A stretch of DNA of 64,000 bases from Aeromonas hydrophila subsp. hydrophila ATCC 7966 (GTDB lineage Bacteria > Pseudomonadota > Gammaproteobacteria > Enterobacterales > Aeromonadaceae). How positions within the stretch are numbered: position 1 is the first letter of the stretch; the number at the start of each line of letters is the position of its first letter. The notes under the pieces are model-generated. The model saw only the letters and a program-made list of their open reading frames with translations. It was not told where the DNA came from and ran no database searches. The stretch lies in the NCBI RefSeq assembly GCF_000014805.1, contig NC_008570.1:2113001-2177000 (forward strand), given 5' to 3'. The translations under genes were made by a program, and so were the position numbers. Shown here one piece after another: positions 1 to 8,076 of this stretch.

Positions 1-269
1 AAGAGGCGCTTTAAGGTCAAATACTTGGCCGACCAGGTGAGCAGGCAGCCGCCGTTGCGCCCGGAGGCGCCGCTGCCGCAGCGATCTTTCTCCAGCACCA
101 TGATGCGCAAGTGTGGCTCGGCTTGTTTAAGGGCGATGGCGCTCCACAGCCCGGTAAAGCCGCCACCGACGATGCAGACATCGACCTCGTGGTCGCCGAC
201 TAGGGGCTTGGGGGGCGCGGGCTGTTCGGCGGCGAGCGCCTCGGCCAGCCAGAAGGGGAGAGTGGACAT
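1..269 (-). CDS. FAD-dependent oxidoreductase of phosphonate clusters (5' part only)
   Basis: Only the first 89 residues are inside the window; the gene runs off the left edge. Reading from ATG 269, residues about 29-45 form a dinucleotide-binding turn (VCIVGGGFTGLWSAIAL), followed by an acidic strand end (VLEKD) and a GASGRNGG stretch, the usual N-terminus of DAO-family FAD enzymes. The start lies 18 bp after the permease stop, so it is probably the last gene of the phnT-permease operon. Related FAD oxidoreductases recur in AEP gene clusters (PbfC/PbfD-like or 'aminophosphonate oxidoreductase'), and some act on N-methylated AEP. That substrate is an inference here, since the catalytic half is not visible. 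Confidence 0.75.
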   Translation of the reverse strand, partial: MSTLPFWLAEALAAEQPAPPKPLVGDHEVDVCIVGGGFTGLWSAIALKQAEPHLRIMVLEKDRCGSGASGRNGGCLLTWSAKYLTLKRL

Positions 270-287
270 GATGACTCCTCGACAAGG

Positions 288-2036
288 TTATGGGTGGCGC
301 CAGCGCTGGGTGCGATCCAGCAGGGCGCGGCTCAAAAACAGCTGGAGCAGCTTGATGGTGGCGGCGGCCAGCAGGATCAGGGTGGCCATGGCGGCGGCCG
401 CGGCGGTGTCGCCGGAATCCTCCATGTTCAGCACGGCGATGGAGGCGAGCACGCTGTCGCTCGAATAGAGGAAGATCACCGCCGAGGTGGTGGTCATGGC
501 GTTGACGAACAGATAGATAAAGATCTCCAGCAGTGCCGGCAGGGAGGCGGGCAGGGTGACTCGCCAGAACGCCTTCCAGAGCGGAATGCGCAAGGAGATG
601 GCCACCAGCTCCAGCTCCTTGGGCAACTGCTTGAGGCTGGTCAGCGCCGTCATATGGCCCACGGTGTAGTAGTGGATGATGCAGGAGAGCACCATCAGCG
701 GCAGAGTGCCATAGAGAGTGCCGTATAGGCCGCCAAACAGCGGATTGCCGTTGAAAAAGAAGATGTAACCCAGCCCCAGCACCATGCCGGGTACCGCCAG
801 CGACAGCATGGCGAGCAGATGCAGCAACTGGCGAAGCCATGGGAAGTGGCGCCCCTTCTCCTGTGCCCAGGCCAGCACCATCACCAGCACGGTGCCGATA
901 AGCGCGGTATAGAGACCTAGCTGCAGGGTGTTGGTAAAGGGCTGCCAGCCGTAGACGCTGTTGCTGTCAAAGGCGTAGTGATCCAGCGTCAGCCCAAGGT
1001 TGTAGGGCCAGAACTGTACCAGCGAGCCGTAAACGGCCATCCCCACCAGCGCCAGAAACAGCAGGGCCCAGAGCGTGCACCAGCCGAGCGCCAGCAGATC
1101 CCGCAGCCGATGGGGCTTGGGGCGATAGGGCACCGCCTTGGTGCTGCTCTGCTCCTGCATCTTGCTGCGCACCCTGTGCTCCAGCGCAAAGCTCAACAGT
1201 GCCGGCAGCAGCAGGGTGACGCTGGCAACGGCGCCCAGCGAGAAGTTCTGCATCCCGATCACCTGTCGGTAGATGTCGGTGGCCAGCACGCTGTACTGGC
1301 CGCCAATCACCTTGGCCACCCCGAAGTCGCAGATGGTGAGGGTGAAGACGGCGATGGCGGCGCTGAGCAGGCCATAACGGGCGGTGGGCAGGGTGACGGT
1401 GACAAAGGTGCGCCAGCCGCTGCTGCCGAGCACCCGGGAGGCTTCATAGAGGCGGGCGTCGCTCTGACCGAGTGCCGTGATCAGGATCATCAGGGCGTGG
1501 GGAAAGCACCAGAAGCCCAGACCAATGACGATGCCGATGGGACCGTAGATGCTCTCGCCGCCGAGCAGCCCCTTGGCGATCCCCTGATTGCCAAACCAGT
1601 AGACCAGACTGATGGCGGGCAGCAGGGAGGGCATCAATAGCGGAATAAGGCCGATGAGGCGAAACAGGGGCTTGCCCGGCATGCAGGTGCGGGTGAGGGC
1701 ATAGGCGTAACCAAAGGCGATGGTCACTACCAGCGCGGTGATCAGCCCCCCGAGCCAGAGGGTGTTGCCGATGGTACGCCCCAGATGAGGGGAGTCGAAA
1801 TAGGCGCTGAAGTTGGCAAGGCCCACCCAGAGGCCGTTCTCATCCTGCAGACTCTTTTGCAGCATGGTGAGCAGCGGCAGCAAGAGACCCCCCACCAGCA
1901 GGGCGATGCCGAGCACTAGTAGAGTCAGTTGCAGCAGCTGATCCCGGCTCCAGCCGCGACAAAGGCGCTGCCAGCGGGCGTCTTGCCGGGCTGGCGCTGG
2001 CGGCTGCAGGGAGGAGGTCGCAAAGGGGGCAGTCAT
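288..2036 (-). CDS. 2-aminoethylphosphonate ABC transporter permease, two fused modules (PhnU2 type)
   Basis: Inner-membrane permease of 582 residues with two complete binding-protein-dependent permease modules in one chain. Each has an EAA-type loop that contacts the ATPase: the first at about residues 198-217 (EASRVLGSSGW), the second at about 476-496 (ELVAISLRIPLWKAFWRVTLP). This fused layout is typical of the iron/AfuB and PhnU2 families, so one polypeptide can form the whole channel. Its ATG overlaps the ATPase stop (ATGA), indicating translational coupling. Ferric-iron permeases have the same architecture, but the flanking phnW, phnX and PhnR-type regulator make AEP the likely substrate. 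Confidence 0.85.
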   Translation of the reverse strand: MTAPFATSSLQPPAPARQDARWQRLCRGWSRDQLLQLTLLVLGIALLVGGLLLPLLTMLQKSLQDENGLWVGLANFSAYFDSPHLGRTIGNTLWLGGLITALVVTIAFGYAYALTRTCMPGKPLFRLIGLIPLLMPSLLPAISLVYWFGNQGIAKGLLGGESIYGPIGIVIGLGFWCFPHALMILITALGQSDARLYEASRVLGSSGWRTFVTVTLPTARYGLLSAAIAVFTLTICDFGVAKVIGGQYSVLATDIYRQVIGMQNFSLGAVASVTLLLPALLSFALEHRVRSKMQEQSSTKAVPYRPKPHRLRDLLALGWCTLWALLFLALVGMAVYGSLVQFWPYNLGLTLDHYAFDSNSVYGWQPFTNTLQLGLYTALIGTVLVMVLAWAQEKGRHFPWLRQLLHLLAMLSLAVPGMVLGLGYIFFFNGNPLFGGLYGTLYGTLPLMVLSCIIHYYTVGHMTALTSLKQLPKELELVAISLRIPLWKAFWRVTLPASLPALLEIFIYLFVNAMTTTSAVIFLYSSDSVLASIAVLNMEDSGDTAAAAAMATLILLAAATIKLLQLFLSRALLDRTQRWRHP

Positions 2037-3127
2037 GGGCGATCTCCTTCAAACAGCTGCATCGCCCCGGCAGGCCAGTGCAGCGAGCAGCGCATGCCGC
2101 TGCGCCAGCCACCCTGTTCGTGGCGGGGCAACTCGTGGGTCGGGCGCTCCACCAGAATTTGCTGCGGGCCCAGATAGGTGTCGGCGGTGCAGATGAGGCG
2201 CTGGGCGGCGCCGAGAAACTCCACCTGATCGATCTGCGCGTCGATGCCGTGCTGCCCAAGAGACAGCTCGCTCGGCGCACTCAGGGTGATCGCCTCGGGG
2301 CGGATCGCCACCTGCAATTTGCTGCCGGCCGCGGCCCTGTTGGCAAGTGTCAGCGGATGCTCGTTAAGGCGCACCTGAGTGGGGCTCAGCACCAGGGTGT
2401 CGAGGAAGTTCATGGTGCCGACAAAGCTTGCCACGAAGCGGCTGGCAGGCTGGTGGTAGATCTCCTGCGGGGTGCCCACCTGCACGATGCGGCCGCCTTC
2501 CATCACCACGATGCGATCGGCCATGGTCAGCGCCTCTTCCTGATCGTGGGTCACCATGATGGTGGTAATGCCAAGACGCTGCTGCAGGGCGCGGATCTCG
2601 CTGCGAAGGTGGGTGCGCACCAGCGCATCCAGCGCGCTGAGCGGTTCGTCCAGCAGCAGCAGACCGGGGGAGAGGGCGAGCGCCCGGGCCAGCGCCACCC
2701 GCTGCTGCTGGCCGCCGGAGATCTGGCTCGGGTATTTGTGGGACTGGGCAGTGAGATCCACCAGCCCCAGCCAGTGGTCCACCCGCTCCTTGATGAGATC
2801 CCGTGCCAGCCCCTGATTCTCAAGGCCGAAGGCGATGTTCTGGGCCACCGTCAGGTTGGGGAAGAGGGCATAGGACTGAAACACGATGCCAAAATCGCGC
2901 TGCTGGGGCGGCAGGCGGGAGATATTGCGCCCCCCTTGCCAGATCTCGCCGCTGTCCGGCAGATCCAGCCCGGCGATGGCCCTGAGCAAGGTGGTCTTGC
3001 CGCAGCCGGAGGGGCCGAGAAAGCAGATAAACTCCCCCGGTTTAATGGTCAGAGAGATCCCCTTGAGGGCCTGAAAAGCACCGAACTGCTTGTTGAGATG
3101 TTGAATGTCCAGATAGGGCTGGGTCAT
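2033..3127 (-). CDS. 2-aminoethylphosphonate ABC transporter ATP-binding protein (PhnT2 type)
   Basis: ATPase of 364 residues that energises the AEP importer. Visible motifs are Walker A at residues 38-46 (GPSGCGKTT), the signature ISGGQQQR, Walker B LLLLDEPLSALD and the H-loop MVTHDQEEA, followed by a C-terminal TOBE-like region. The ATG at 3127 is the first gene of a three-gene unit (ATPase, permease, FAD oxidoreductase). A TGGTATATACCA operator lies 20 bp upstream and a Pho box further upstream, so both substrate and phosphate control are likely. The C-terminal extension after residue about 240 is normal for this MalK/PotA-like class. Confidence 0.87.
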   Translation of the reverse strand: MTQPYLDIQHLNKQFGAFQALKGISLTIKPGEFICFLGPSGCGKTTLLRAIAGLDLPDSGEIWQGGRNISRLPPQQRDFGIVFQSYALFPNLTVAQNIAFGLENQGLARDLIKERVDHWLGLVDLTAQSHKYPSQISGGQQQRVALARALALSPGLLLLDEPLSALDALVRTHLRSEIRALQQRLGITTIMVTHDQEEALTMADRIVVMEGGRIVQVGTPQEIYHQPASRFVASFVGTMNFLDTLVLSPTQVRLNEHPLTLANRAAAGSKLQVAIRPEAITLSAPSELSLGQHGIDAQIDQVEFLGAAQRLICTADTYLGPQQILVERPTHELPRHEQGGWRSGMRCSLHWPAGAMQLFEGDRP

Positions 3128-3147
3128 GGTTCGACTCGCTACTGATT

Positions 3148-3159
3148 TGGTATATACCA
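3148..3159. promoter_or_regulatory. PhnR-type operator upstream of the AEP ATPase gene
   Basis: Perfect palindrome TGGTATATACCA. It contains the GT-N-TA-N-AC core recognised by HutC-subfamily GntR regulators. It is one of four near-identical copies in the AEP island, each in front of a transcription unit. Confidence 0.8.
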
Positions 3160-3196
3160 GTTTGCGGGTGCAGTGTGACGGTCAGGTGATCGGGGG

Positions 3197-3225
3197 ATGA
3201 CAGCTTGATGACAGTCAGATGACGA
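3197..3225 (-). promoter_or_regulatory. Pho box (three 11-bp units) of the phnT2 operon
   Basis: Read on the minus strand there are three 7-bp units, TCGTCAT, CTGTCAT and CTGTCAT, each separated by 4 bp (11-bp period). This matches the PhoB consensus of direct CTGTCAT repeats. It lies about 70 bp upstream of the ATPase ATG and about 38 bp upstream of the PhnR-type operator, in the orientation expected for activating this operon under phosphate starvation. Confidence 0.75.
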
Positions 3226-3308
3226 CGGGTCGTCAGCAGATGGCTTGGTCGCTTGTGGATGGGCTAGATGCCACCCATTGAGGACGACACAAACATGGGA
3301 GGCGATGC

Positions 3309-3340
3309 CAAAAAAGCGAAGGCCAACTTGAGTTGACCTT
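3309..3340 (-). terminator. Terminator after the AEP binding-protein gene
   Basis: On the minus strand a 10-bp stem (AAGGTCAACT with AGTTGGCCTT, one G-T wobble) is followed by CGC and six T. It lies about 60 bp past the binding-protein stop and separates that gene from the phnT2 operon. Confidence 0.7.
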
Positions 3341-3350
3341 CGGCAATGAA

Positions 3351-3382
3351 TTGTGCGATGGCGACGTGGTGCCATCGCACAA
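3351..3382. repeat. 12-bp perfect inverted repeat behind the AEP binding-protein gene
   Basis: TTGTGCGATGGC and its exact complement flank an 8-bp loop. It begins 17 bp after the binding-protein stop and precedes the T-tract terminator. It may stabilise the 3' end of the transcript of this highly expressed periplasmic protein. Confidence 0.7.
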
Positions 3383-3399
3383 ACCAGCCTTCAGCGGGA

Positions 3400-4419
3400 T
3401 TACTGCTTGGCTTCGGTTTTGCCGTCGAAGCTGGCGCTCCACTGAGCCAGAATGGTGTTGCGCTCGCGGGCAGCCCAGCCAAAGTCGTTGTCGATCATCT
3501 GGCCCTTGATGTTGGCGGGATAGCCGGCTCTTGGTTTGGCCACATCCGGGATGGCGACCACTGCGAACGACTTGTTGTAGAGGGCGTTGGCCTGTTCGGT
3601 GGCGGCAAAGTCGAGCAGCTGTTTGGCGGCTTCCAGTTTGGGGGTGCCCTTGATGATGGCGGCAGCTTCCATATCCCAGCCCGAACCCTCTTTCGGGAAC
3701 ACCACCTCGATGGGGGCACCCTTGGCTTTGAGGCTGGTAGCCGGGAAGTCGAAGGAGATACCGATCACCGTCTCGCCGCTGGCGGCCAGCTTGCAGGGGG
3801 CTGATCCCGAGTGGGTGTAACGGTCGATGTTCTGGTGCAGGCCGTTCATAAATTGCCAACCCTGCTGTTCGCCCATGGTCTGCAGCCAGCCAGCGACGCT
3901 CAGGTAACCGGTGCCGGAGGAGCTGGGGTTGGGCATGATCACCTTGCCCTTGTAGATCGGCTTGGTGAGGTCGGCCCAGCTGGTGGGTGCCGGGATCCCC
4001 TGTTTCTGGGCCTCTACCTTGTTGAAGCAGATGGCGCTGAAGAAGGCGTCCAGACCGATCCAGTGCGGCTCAGCCTTACTGTCGCGAAAGCGGCTGTCGA
4101 GCTTATCCAGCCCTTTCGGTGCATAGGCATTGAGCATCTGCTGCTGATCGAGCTGCATCAGGCTGGTAGCCGCCAGTCCCCATACCACATCCGCTTTGGG
4201 CTGCGCTTTTTCTGCCAGCAAGCGGGCGGTGACCACGCCGGTGGAGTCACGCACCCACTTGATGTTGATGTCCGGATGCTGGCGCTCGAACGCGGTTTTC
4301 AGCTCGCCGAGCTGCTCCGGTTCGAAGGCGGTATAGACGGTGAGATCGGTTGCTGCCAGTGCCGGGGTGGTCATGGCAGCCAGCACGGCGGCGGCCAGCA
4401 GATGGGTTCCCTGTTTCAT
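3400..4419 (-). CDS. 2-aminoethylphosphonate ABC transporter periplasmic binding protein (PhnS2 type)
   Basis: Periplasmic protein of 339 residues that should capture AEP for the permease. The N-terminus is a signal peptide (positive MKQGTH, hydrophobic LLAAAVLAAM, then a TPALAA cleavage region), followed by a type-2 solute-binding fold (DLTVYTAFEPEQ). The start at 4419 is chosen because GGAG lies 6 nt upstream; the in-frame ATG at 4431 has no ribosome site. The gene is transcribed alone: a terminator follows it, and its own Pho box and PhnR-type operator precede it. The fold is shared with ferric-iron binding proteins, so the ligand is inferred from context. Confidence 0.85.
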   Translation of the reverse strand: MKQGTHLLAAAVLAAMTTPALAATDLTVYTAFEPEQLGELKTAFERQHPDINIKWVRDSTGVVTARLLAEKAQPKADVVWGLAATSLMQLDQQQMLNAYAPKGLDKLDSRFRDSKAEPHWIGLDAFFSAICFNKVEAQKQGIPAPTSWADLTKPIYKGKVIMPNPSSSGTGYLSVAGWLQTMGEQQGWQFMNGLHQNIDRYTHSGSAPCKLAASGETVIGISFDFPATSLKAKGAPIEVVFPKEGSGWDMEAAAIIKGTPKLEAAKQLLDFAATEQANALYNKSFAVVAIPDVAKPRAGYPANIKGQMIDNDFGWAARERNTILAQWSASFDGKTEAKQ

Positions 4420-4442
4420 CCTCTTCTCCATTTAAGTTGGCT

Positions 4443-4454
4443 TGGTATAAACCA
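4443..4454. promoter_or_regulatory. PhnR-type operator upstream of the AEP binding-protein gene
   Basis: TGGTATAAACCA, differing by one base from the perfect palindrome TGGTATATACCA found at two other promoters of the island. It lies 24 bp upstream of the start codon at 4419. Confidence 0.75.
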
Positions 4455-4485
4455 GATTGGTCGAGAGAGAGGCTAGGGGTTTTTT

Positions 4486-4514
4486 ATGACGTGACCGTGA
4501 CAGCCCCGTGACGT
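4486..4514 (-). promoter_or_regulatory. Pho box (three 11-bp units) of the AEP binding-protein gene
   Basis: On the minus strand the units ACGTCAC, CTGTCAC and ACGTCAT follow each other at an exact 11-bp period with 4-bp gaps, as in PhoB boxes. The position is about 32 bp upstream of the PhnR-type operator, nearly the same arrangement as at the phnT2 promoter. Confidence 0.65.
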
Positions 4515-4539
4515 TTTGCCGTTCCTGATTTGTCCGCGA

Positions 4540-5247
4540 CTAATCCTGGGTATCCACCTCTATCTCCAGACTGTCGTGACGCCAGTACTCCAGATCGAAG
4601 TCGAGCACCCGGCCGTGCTGATCGAAGTTGAGCCGCTCGAGGCGCAGGGCGGGTAGGCCAGCGGTGGCTCCCAGCGCCTTGGCCACCTCGTCCGGCAGGG
4701 CGGTGGGGAAGAAGCGCACCTGCATGCGGGCGTAGTGGAGATCGTAATAGGCCTGATAGATCTCGGTCAGGCTGCCGTTGAGATCCAGCTCCAGCAGGCC
4801 GGGCACCCGCTCTGGCAGGCAGTGGTTCTCGCAGTAGCAGATGGCGCGCCCGTTGGCATAGCGCAGCCGTTTGAGCAGAAACAGGCTGTCGAACGGCTTG
4901 AGCTGCAGCTGCACCATCAATGCGGGCGGTACCGCCTGGCGGCTTTTCTCCAGCAGTTCGGTGCGCGGCTCACCCCCTTGCTCCCGCACTATCTGGTGAA
5001 AGTTGGAGGTGCGTCTGGGGTTCAAGCGAAAGCGCGGCGGGGTGACGAACCAGCCGCGGCGATCTTCCCGATAGATAAGGCCGTTTGCCTCCAGCTGCAC
5101 CAGTGCCTCGCGAATGGTGACCCTTGTGGTGCCATAGAGTTCCCCCAGCAGGCGCTCGGAGGGGAGCTTGTCGTTGGGGGCCAGCCCCCCCGCCAGGATC
5201 TGGTTGGCGAGGGCATCCTTGATCTGCAGATATTGGGGTTTGCTCAT
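4540..5247 (-). CDS. phnR: GntR/HutC-family regulator of AEP use (PhnR type)
   Basis: Cytoplasmic regulator of 235 residues. Residues about 1-75 form the GntR winged helix ([42 protein letters not shown]). The rest resembles the UTRA effector domain of HutC-type regulators ([29 protein letters not shown], then [17 protein letters not shown]). I take ATG 5247, which is followed by [12 protein letters not shown] and has AGGGA about 7 nt upstream; the open frame extends upstream of this but lacks regulator-like sequence. The gene lies between the transporter and catabolic units, divergent from phnW. TGGTA-N2-TACCA operators at all four promoters, including its own, suggest autoregulated local control with AEP or a product as effector. 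Confidence 0.85.
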   Translation of the reverse strand: MSKPQYLQIKDALANQILAGGLAPNDKLPSERLLGELYGTTRVTIREALVQLEANGLIYREDRRGWFVTPPRFRLNPRRTSNFHQIVREQGGEPRTELLEKSRQAVPPALMVQLQLKPFDSLFLLKRLRYANGRAICYCENHCLPERVPGLLELDLNGSLTEIYQAYYDLHYARMQVRFFPTALPDEVAKALGATAGLPALRLERLNFDQHGRVLDFDLEYWRHDSLEIEVDTQD

Positions 5248-5350
5248 GAAAATCCCTGGTTTTGCAATAAGTTGTGCAATGAGTTGGGCAATGGGCTGGG
5301 CGCAGGGCTGGTCATCAGCCCGACCGTTAAACGACGAAATAAAAACACGT

Positions 5351-5362
5351 TGGTAGATACCA
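5351..5362. promoter_or_regulatory. PhnR-type operator upstream of phnR
   Basis: TGGTAGATACCA, one mismatch from the perfect palindrome. It sits 104 bp upstream of the phnR start, in the phnR-phnW divergent region, and probably mediates autoregulation. Confidence 0.7.
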
Positions 5363-5486
5363 GTATCGCCCCTGCTGTTCAGGCTTCCTAGATTATCGCG
5401 ATCCCGGCGCTGAAAATGAATTTTTTGTTGCACGTAGCGCCACCCCTTTGACCTTGGCGGGGCTGTTACCCACAATGCGTTCATTC

Positions 5487-5498
5487 TGGTATATACCA
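5487..5498. promoter_or_regulatory. PhnR-type operator overlapping the phnW leader
   Basis: Perfect TGGTATATACCA palindrome only 14 bp upstream of the phnW ATG and directly before its AGGAG ribosome site. A bound repressor here would block the promoter or early elongation. No Pho box of the type seen at the transporter promoters is visible upstream. Confidence 0.8.
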
Positions 5499-5512
5499 AA
5501 AGGAGCGAAGTC

Positions 5513-6655
5513 ATGACCCATATTCCTGCGGCCCCTGCCGCCGTTGATTACCTGCTGCTGACCCCGGGCCCCCTCTCGACCACCGCCACTGTGCGCGCCG
5601 CCATGCTGCAAGACAGCTGCACCTGGGATGCAGACTACAACCAGGGTGTGGTGGAGCCCATCCGCCGCGAGCTGGTGCGGCTGGCCGCTGGCCCGGAATA
5701 TCAAAGCGACTACAGCGCCGTGCTGCTGCAGGGGAGTGGCAGCTATGTGGTGGAGAGCGTGCTGGGCTCGGCGATAGGCGTCGATGAGTGTCTGCTGATC
5801 ATCAACAACGGCGCCTACGGTGCCCGCATGGGGGAGATGGCCCGCTGTCTTGGCCTGCGCCACCACGAGCTCGACTGCGGCGAGACCACCCGCCCGGAAG
5901 CCGCCGCCATCGAGGCGATGCTGGTACGCCACCCCGAGATCACCCATCTGGCCATGGTGCACTGCGAGACCACCACCGGCATGCTCAACCCGCTGGAGGA
6001 GGTGGCTGCGCTCTGCCAGCGCCGCGGCATTCGTCTTATCGTCGATGCCATGAGCAGCTTTGGCGGCATCCCCATCGACATGGGGCGCCTTGGCATCGAG
6101 TTTCTTATCAGCTCTGCCAACAAGTGCATTCAGGGGGTGCCGGGTTTTGGCTTCGTCATCGCTCGCCGCGCCGCACTGGCGGCCTGTGCCGGTTGCGCCC
6201 GCTCGGTCTCCCTCGACCTGCATGCCCAGTGGCAGACCATGGAGCAGCAGGGGGGCAAGTGGCGCTTCACTTCGCCCACCCATACCGTACTCGCCTTTGC
6301 CCAGGCCCTGCGCGAGCTGGACGAAGAGGGGGGCATCGCCGCCCGCCATCGGCGCTACCGCGACAATCAGCGCACCCTGGTGGATGGCATGGCTGCCCTT
6401 GGCTTTGCGCCGCTGCTGCCAGAACAGTGGCAATCCCCCATCATCACCGCCTTCTACTCCCCGGCCCATCCTGACTACCGCTTCGCCGACTTCTACCAGC
6501 GGCTCAAGGCGCAGGGCTTTGTCATCTATCCGGGCAAGGTCTCCCAGGCCGACTGCTTCCGCATTGGCAATATCGGCGATGTGACCCCAGCGCGGGTGCG
6601 CTGCCTGCTCGTCGCCATGGCCAGCGCCTGCTACTGGCAAGGGGACGCGCGATGA
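5513..6655 (+). CDS. phnW: 2-aminoethylphosphonate--pyruvate aminotransferase
   Basis: PLP enzyme of 380 residues that transfers the amino group of AEP to pyruvate, giving phosphonoacetaldehyde and alanine. It shows the PhnW start ([19 protein letters not shown]), the DAMSSFGG aspartate region around residue 178, and the PLP lysine in [14 protein letters not shown] at residue 204. An AGGAG site precedes ATG 5513. Its stop overlaps the next start (ATGA at 6652-6655), so phnW, the PbfA-like gene and phnX form one coupled operon. Length and sequence fit the classical family closely. Confidence 0.96.
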   Translation: MTHIPAAPAAVDYLLLTPGPLSTTATVRAAMLQDSCTWDADYNQGVVEPIRRELVRLAAGPEYQSDYSAVLLQGSGSYVVESVLGSAIGVDECLLIINNGAYGARMGEMARCLGLRHHELDCGETTRPEAAAIEAMLVRHPEITHLAMVHCETTTGMLNPLEEVAALCQRRGIRLIVDAMSSFGGIPIDMGRLGIEFLISSANKCIQGVPGFGFVIARRAALAACAGCARSVSLDLHAQWQTMEQQGGKWRFTSPTHTVLAFAQALRELDEEGGIAARHRRYRDNQRTLVDGMAALGFAPLLPEQWQSPIITAFYSPAHPDYRFADFYQRLKAQGFVIYPGKVSQADCFRIGNIGDVTPARVRCLLVAMASACYWQGDAR

Positions 6656-8076
6656 CGAGCCAAGCGCCTCACGGTTGCGATCAGCACGACCATAAGCTGC
6701 ACGGCAGCGGCCGTGCCGACAGCGAAGGGGATATCAACCTTGGCGAGGGTCGGGCGCGCTGGTGGGCGGGTCAGCGCGAGGCGGTGCAGGCTGGATTGGC
6801 GGAGGATAGCCGCTACTTTTTCCATCAAGCGCTCTCCACCCCCTGTCTCGATCTGCTTGAGGGGGCGCAGGGGAGCTGGCTGACCAGCGTATCGGGCAAA
6901 CGGTATCTTGATTTTCACGGCAACAGCGTCCATCAGCTGGGTCACGGCCATCCCAGGGTGGTGGCCGCAGTGCAGCAACAACTCGCCGATCTGCCGTTCG
7001 CGCCCCGCCGCTACACCCATCAGGTCGCTATCGACTGCGCCCGCACTCTGGCCGAACTGGCCCCCGGCGATCTCAACCGGGTGCTGTTCGCCCCCGGCGG
7101 CAGCGAGGTGGTGGGGATTGCCCTGAAGCTCGCCCGTTTCATCACCGGCAATAGCAAGGTGGTGTCCCTCTGGGATGCCTTTCACGGCGCCTCCCTCGAT
7201 GCCATCTCGGTCGGCGGAGAAGCCTGCTTTCGCGCTGGTATGGGCCCGCTGATGGCCGGAGTGGAGCGCATTCCTCCCCCCACCCGCTATCGCGGTGTCT
7301 GGTATCGCGGGGAAGGGGATGACCTGCACTACGCCGATTATCTGGAATACGTCATCGAGAAGGAGGGAGGGATCGGCGCCTTTATCGCCGAGCCCATCCG
7401 CAATACCGATGTACAGGTGCCCTCAAAAGCCTACTGGCAGCGAGTGCGGGAGATCTGCGATCGCCACAAGGTGCTGCTGATCGTCGACGAGATCCCGAAT
7501 GCCCTGGGGCGCACCGGCCATTGGTTCAGCTTCGAGGAGTTCGGCATCGAGCCCGACATCATCTGCCTTGGCAAGGGGCTGGGAGGCGGGGCGGTGCCGT
7601 TTGCGGCGCTCATCACCCGCGACCGTTTCAATCAGGCGGCGGCTATTTCGCTCGGTCACTACACCCACGAGAAGAGCCCCATCGGCTGCGCGGCGGCCCT
7701 CGCCACGATAGAGACAATCCGCGAAGCGGGATTGCTGACAAAAGCGCAGGAGGATGGCCGCTTTATGGCGGCAGAGCTTGGCAAGTTGGCTGAGCGTCAC
7801 CCGCTGATCGGGCAGGTGCGCGGCATAGGTCTTTTGTGGGCGCTCGATCTGGTGGTCGATCACCAGAGTCGTACCCGTAATAGCCAGGCCGCCGAGCGGC
7901 TGCTCTACCGCTGTCTGGAACTGGGGCTCAGCTTCAAGGTCTCCCAGGGCAACGTCATTCAGCTCTCGCCACCGCTCAATATCGCGCGCGCCGATCTGGT
8001 GCGCGCCATCACCATTCTCGATCGCGCCCTTGGCGAGCTCGCACTTTCACCGAAACAGGAACACCACCATGACTGA
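6652..8076 (+). CDS. pbfA: PbfA-type (R)-1-hydroxy-2-aminoethylphosphonate ammonia-lyase
   Basis: PLP protein of 474 residues with the class III aminotransferase fold: [18 protein letters not shown] near residue 84, the PLP-ring aspartate at residue 279 ([15 protein letters not shown]) and the Schiff-base lysine at residue 308 ([13 protein letters not shown]). Lying between phnW and phnX, such a protein is best explained as PbfA, a lyase known from Vibrio that turns (R)-1-hydroxy-AEP into phosphonoacetaldehyde and ammonia, feeding the same intermediate as PhnW. It overlaps phnW by 4 bp and phnX by 8 bp. A general omega-transaminase cannot be excluded by motif alone, so the assignment rests on context. 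Confidence 0.78.
   Translation: MTSQAPHGCDQHDHKLHGSGRADSEGDINLGEGRARWWAGQREAVQAGLAEDSRYFFHQALSTPCLDLLEGAQGSWLTSVSGKRYLDFHGNSVHQLGHGHPRVVAAVQQQLADLPFAPRRYTHQVAIDCARTLAELAPGDLNRVLFAPGGSEVVGIALKLARFITGNSKVVSLWDAFHGASLDAISVGGEACFRAGMGPLMAGVERIPPPTRYRGVWYRGEGDDLHYADYLEYVIEKEGGIGAFIAEPIRNTDVQVPSKAYWQRVREICDRHKVLLIVDEIPNALGRTGHWFSFEEFGIEPDIICLGKGLGGGAVPFAALITRDRFNQAAAISLGHYTHEKSPIGCAAALATIETIREAGLLTKAQEDGRFMAAELGKLAERHPLIGQVRGIGLLWALDLVVDHQSRTRNSQAAERLLYRCLELGLSFKVSQGNVIQLSPPLNIARADLVRAITILDRALGELALSPKQEHHHD

Noticed and set aside
5440..5486. Pho box upstream of phnW
   Set aside because: Only one unit (CTGTTAC) resembles the consensus and the 11-bp neighbours do not match.
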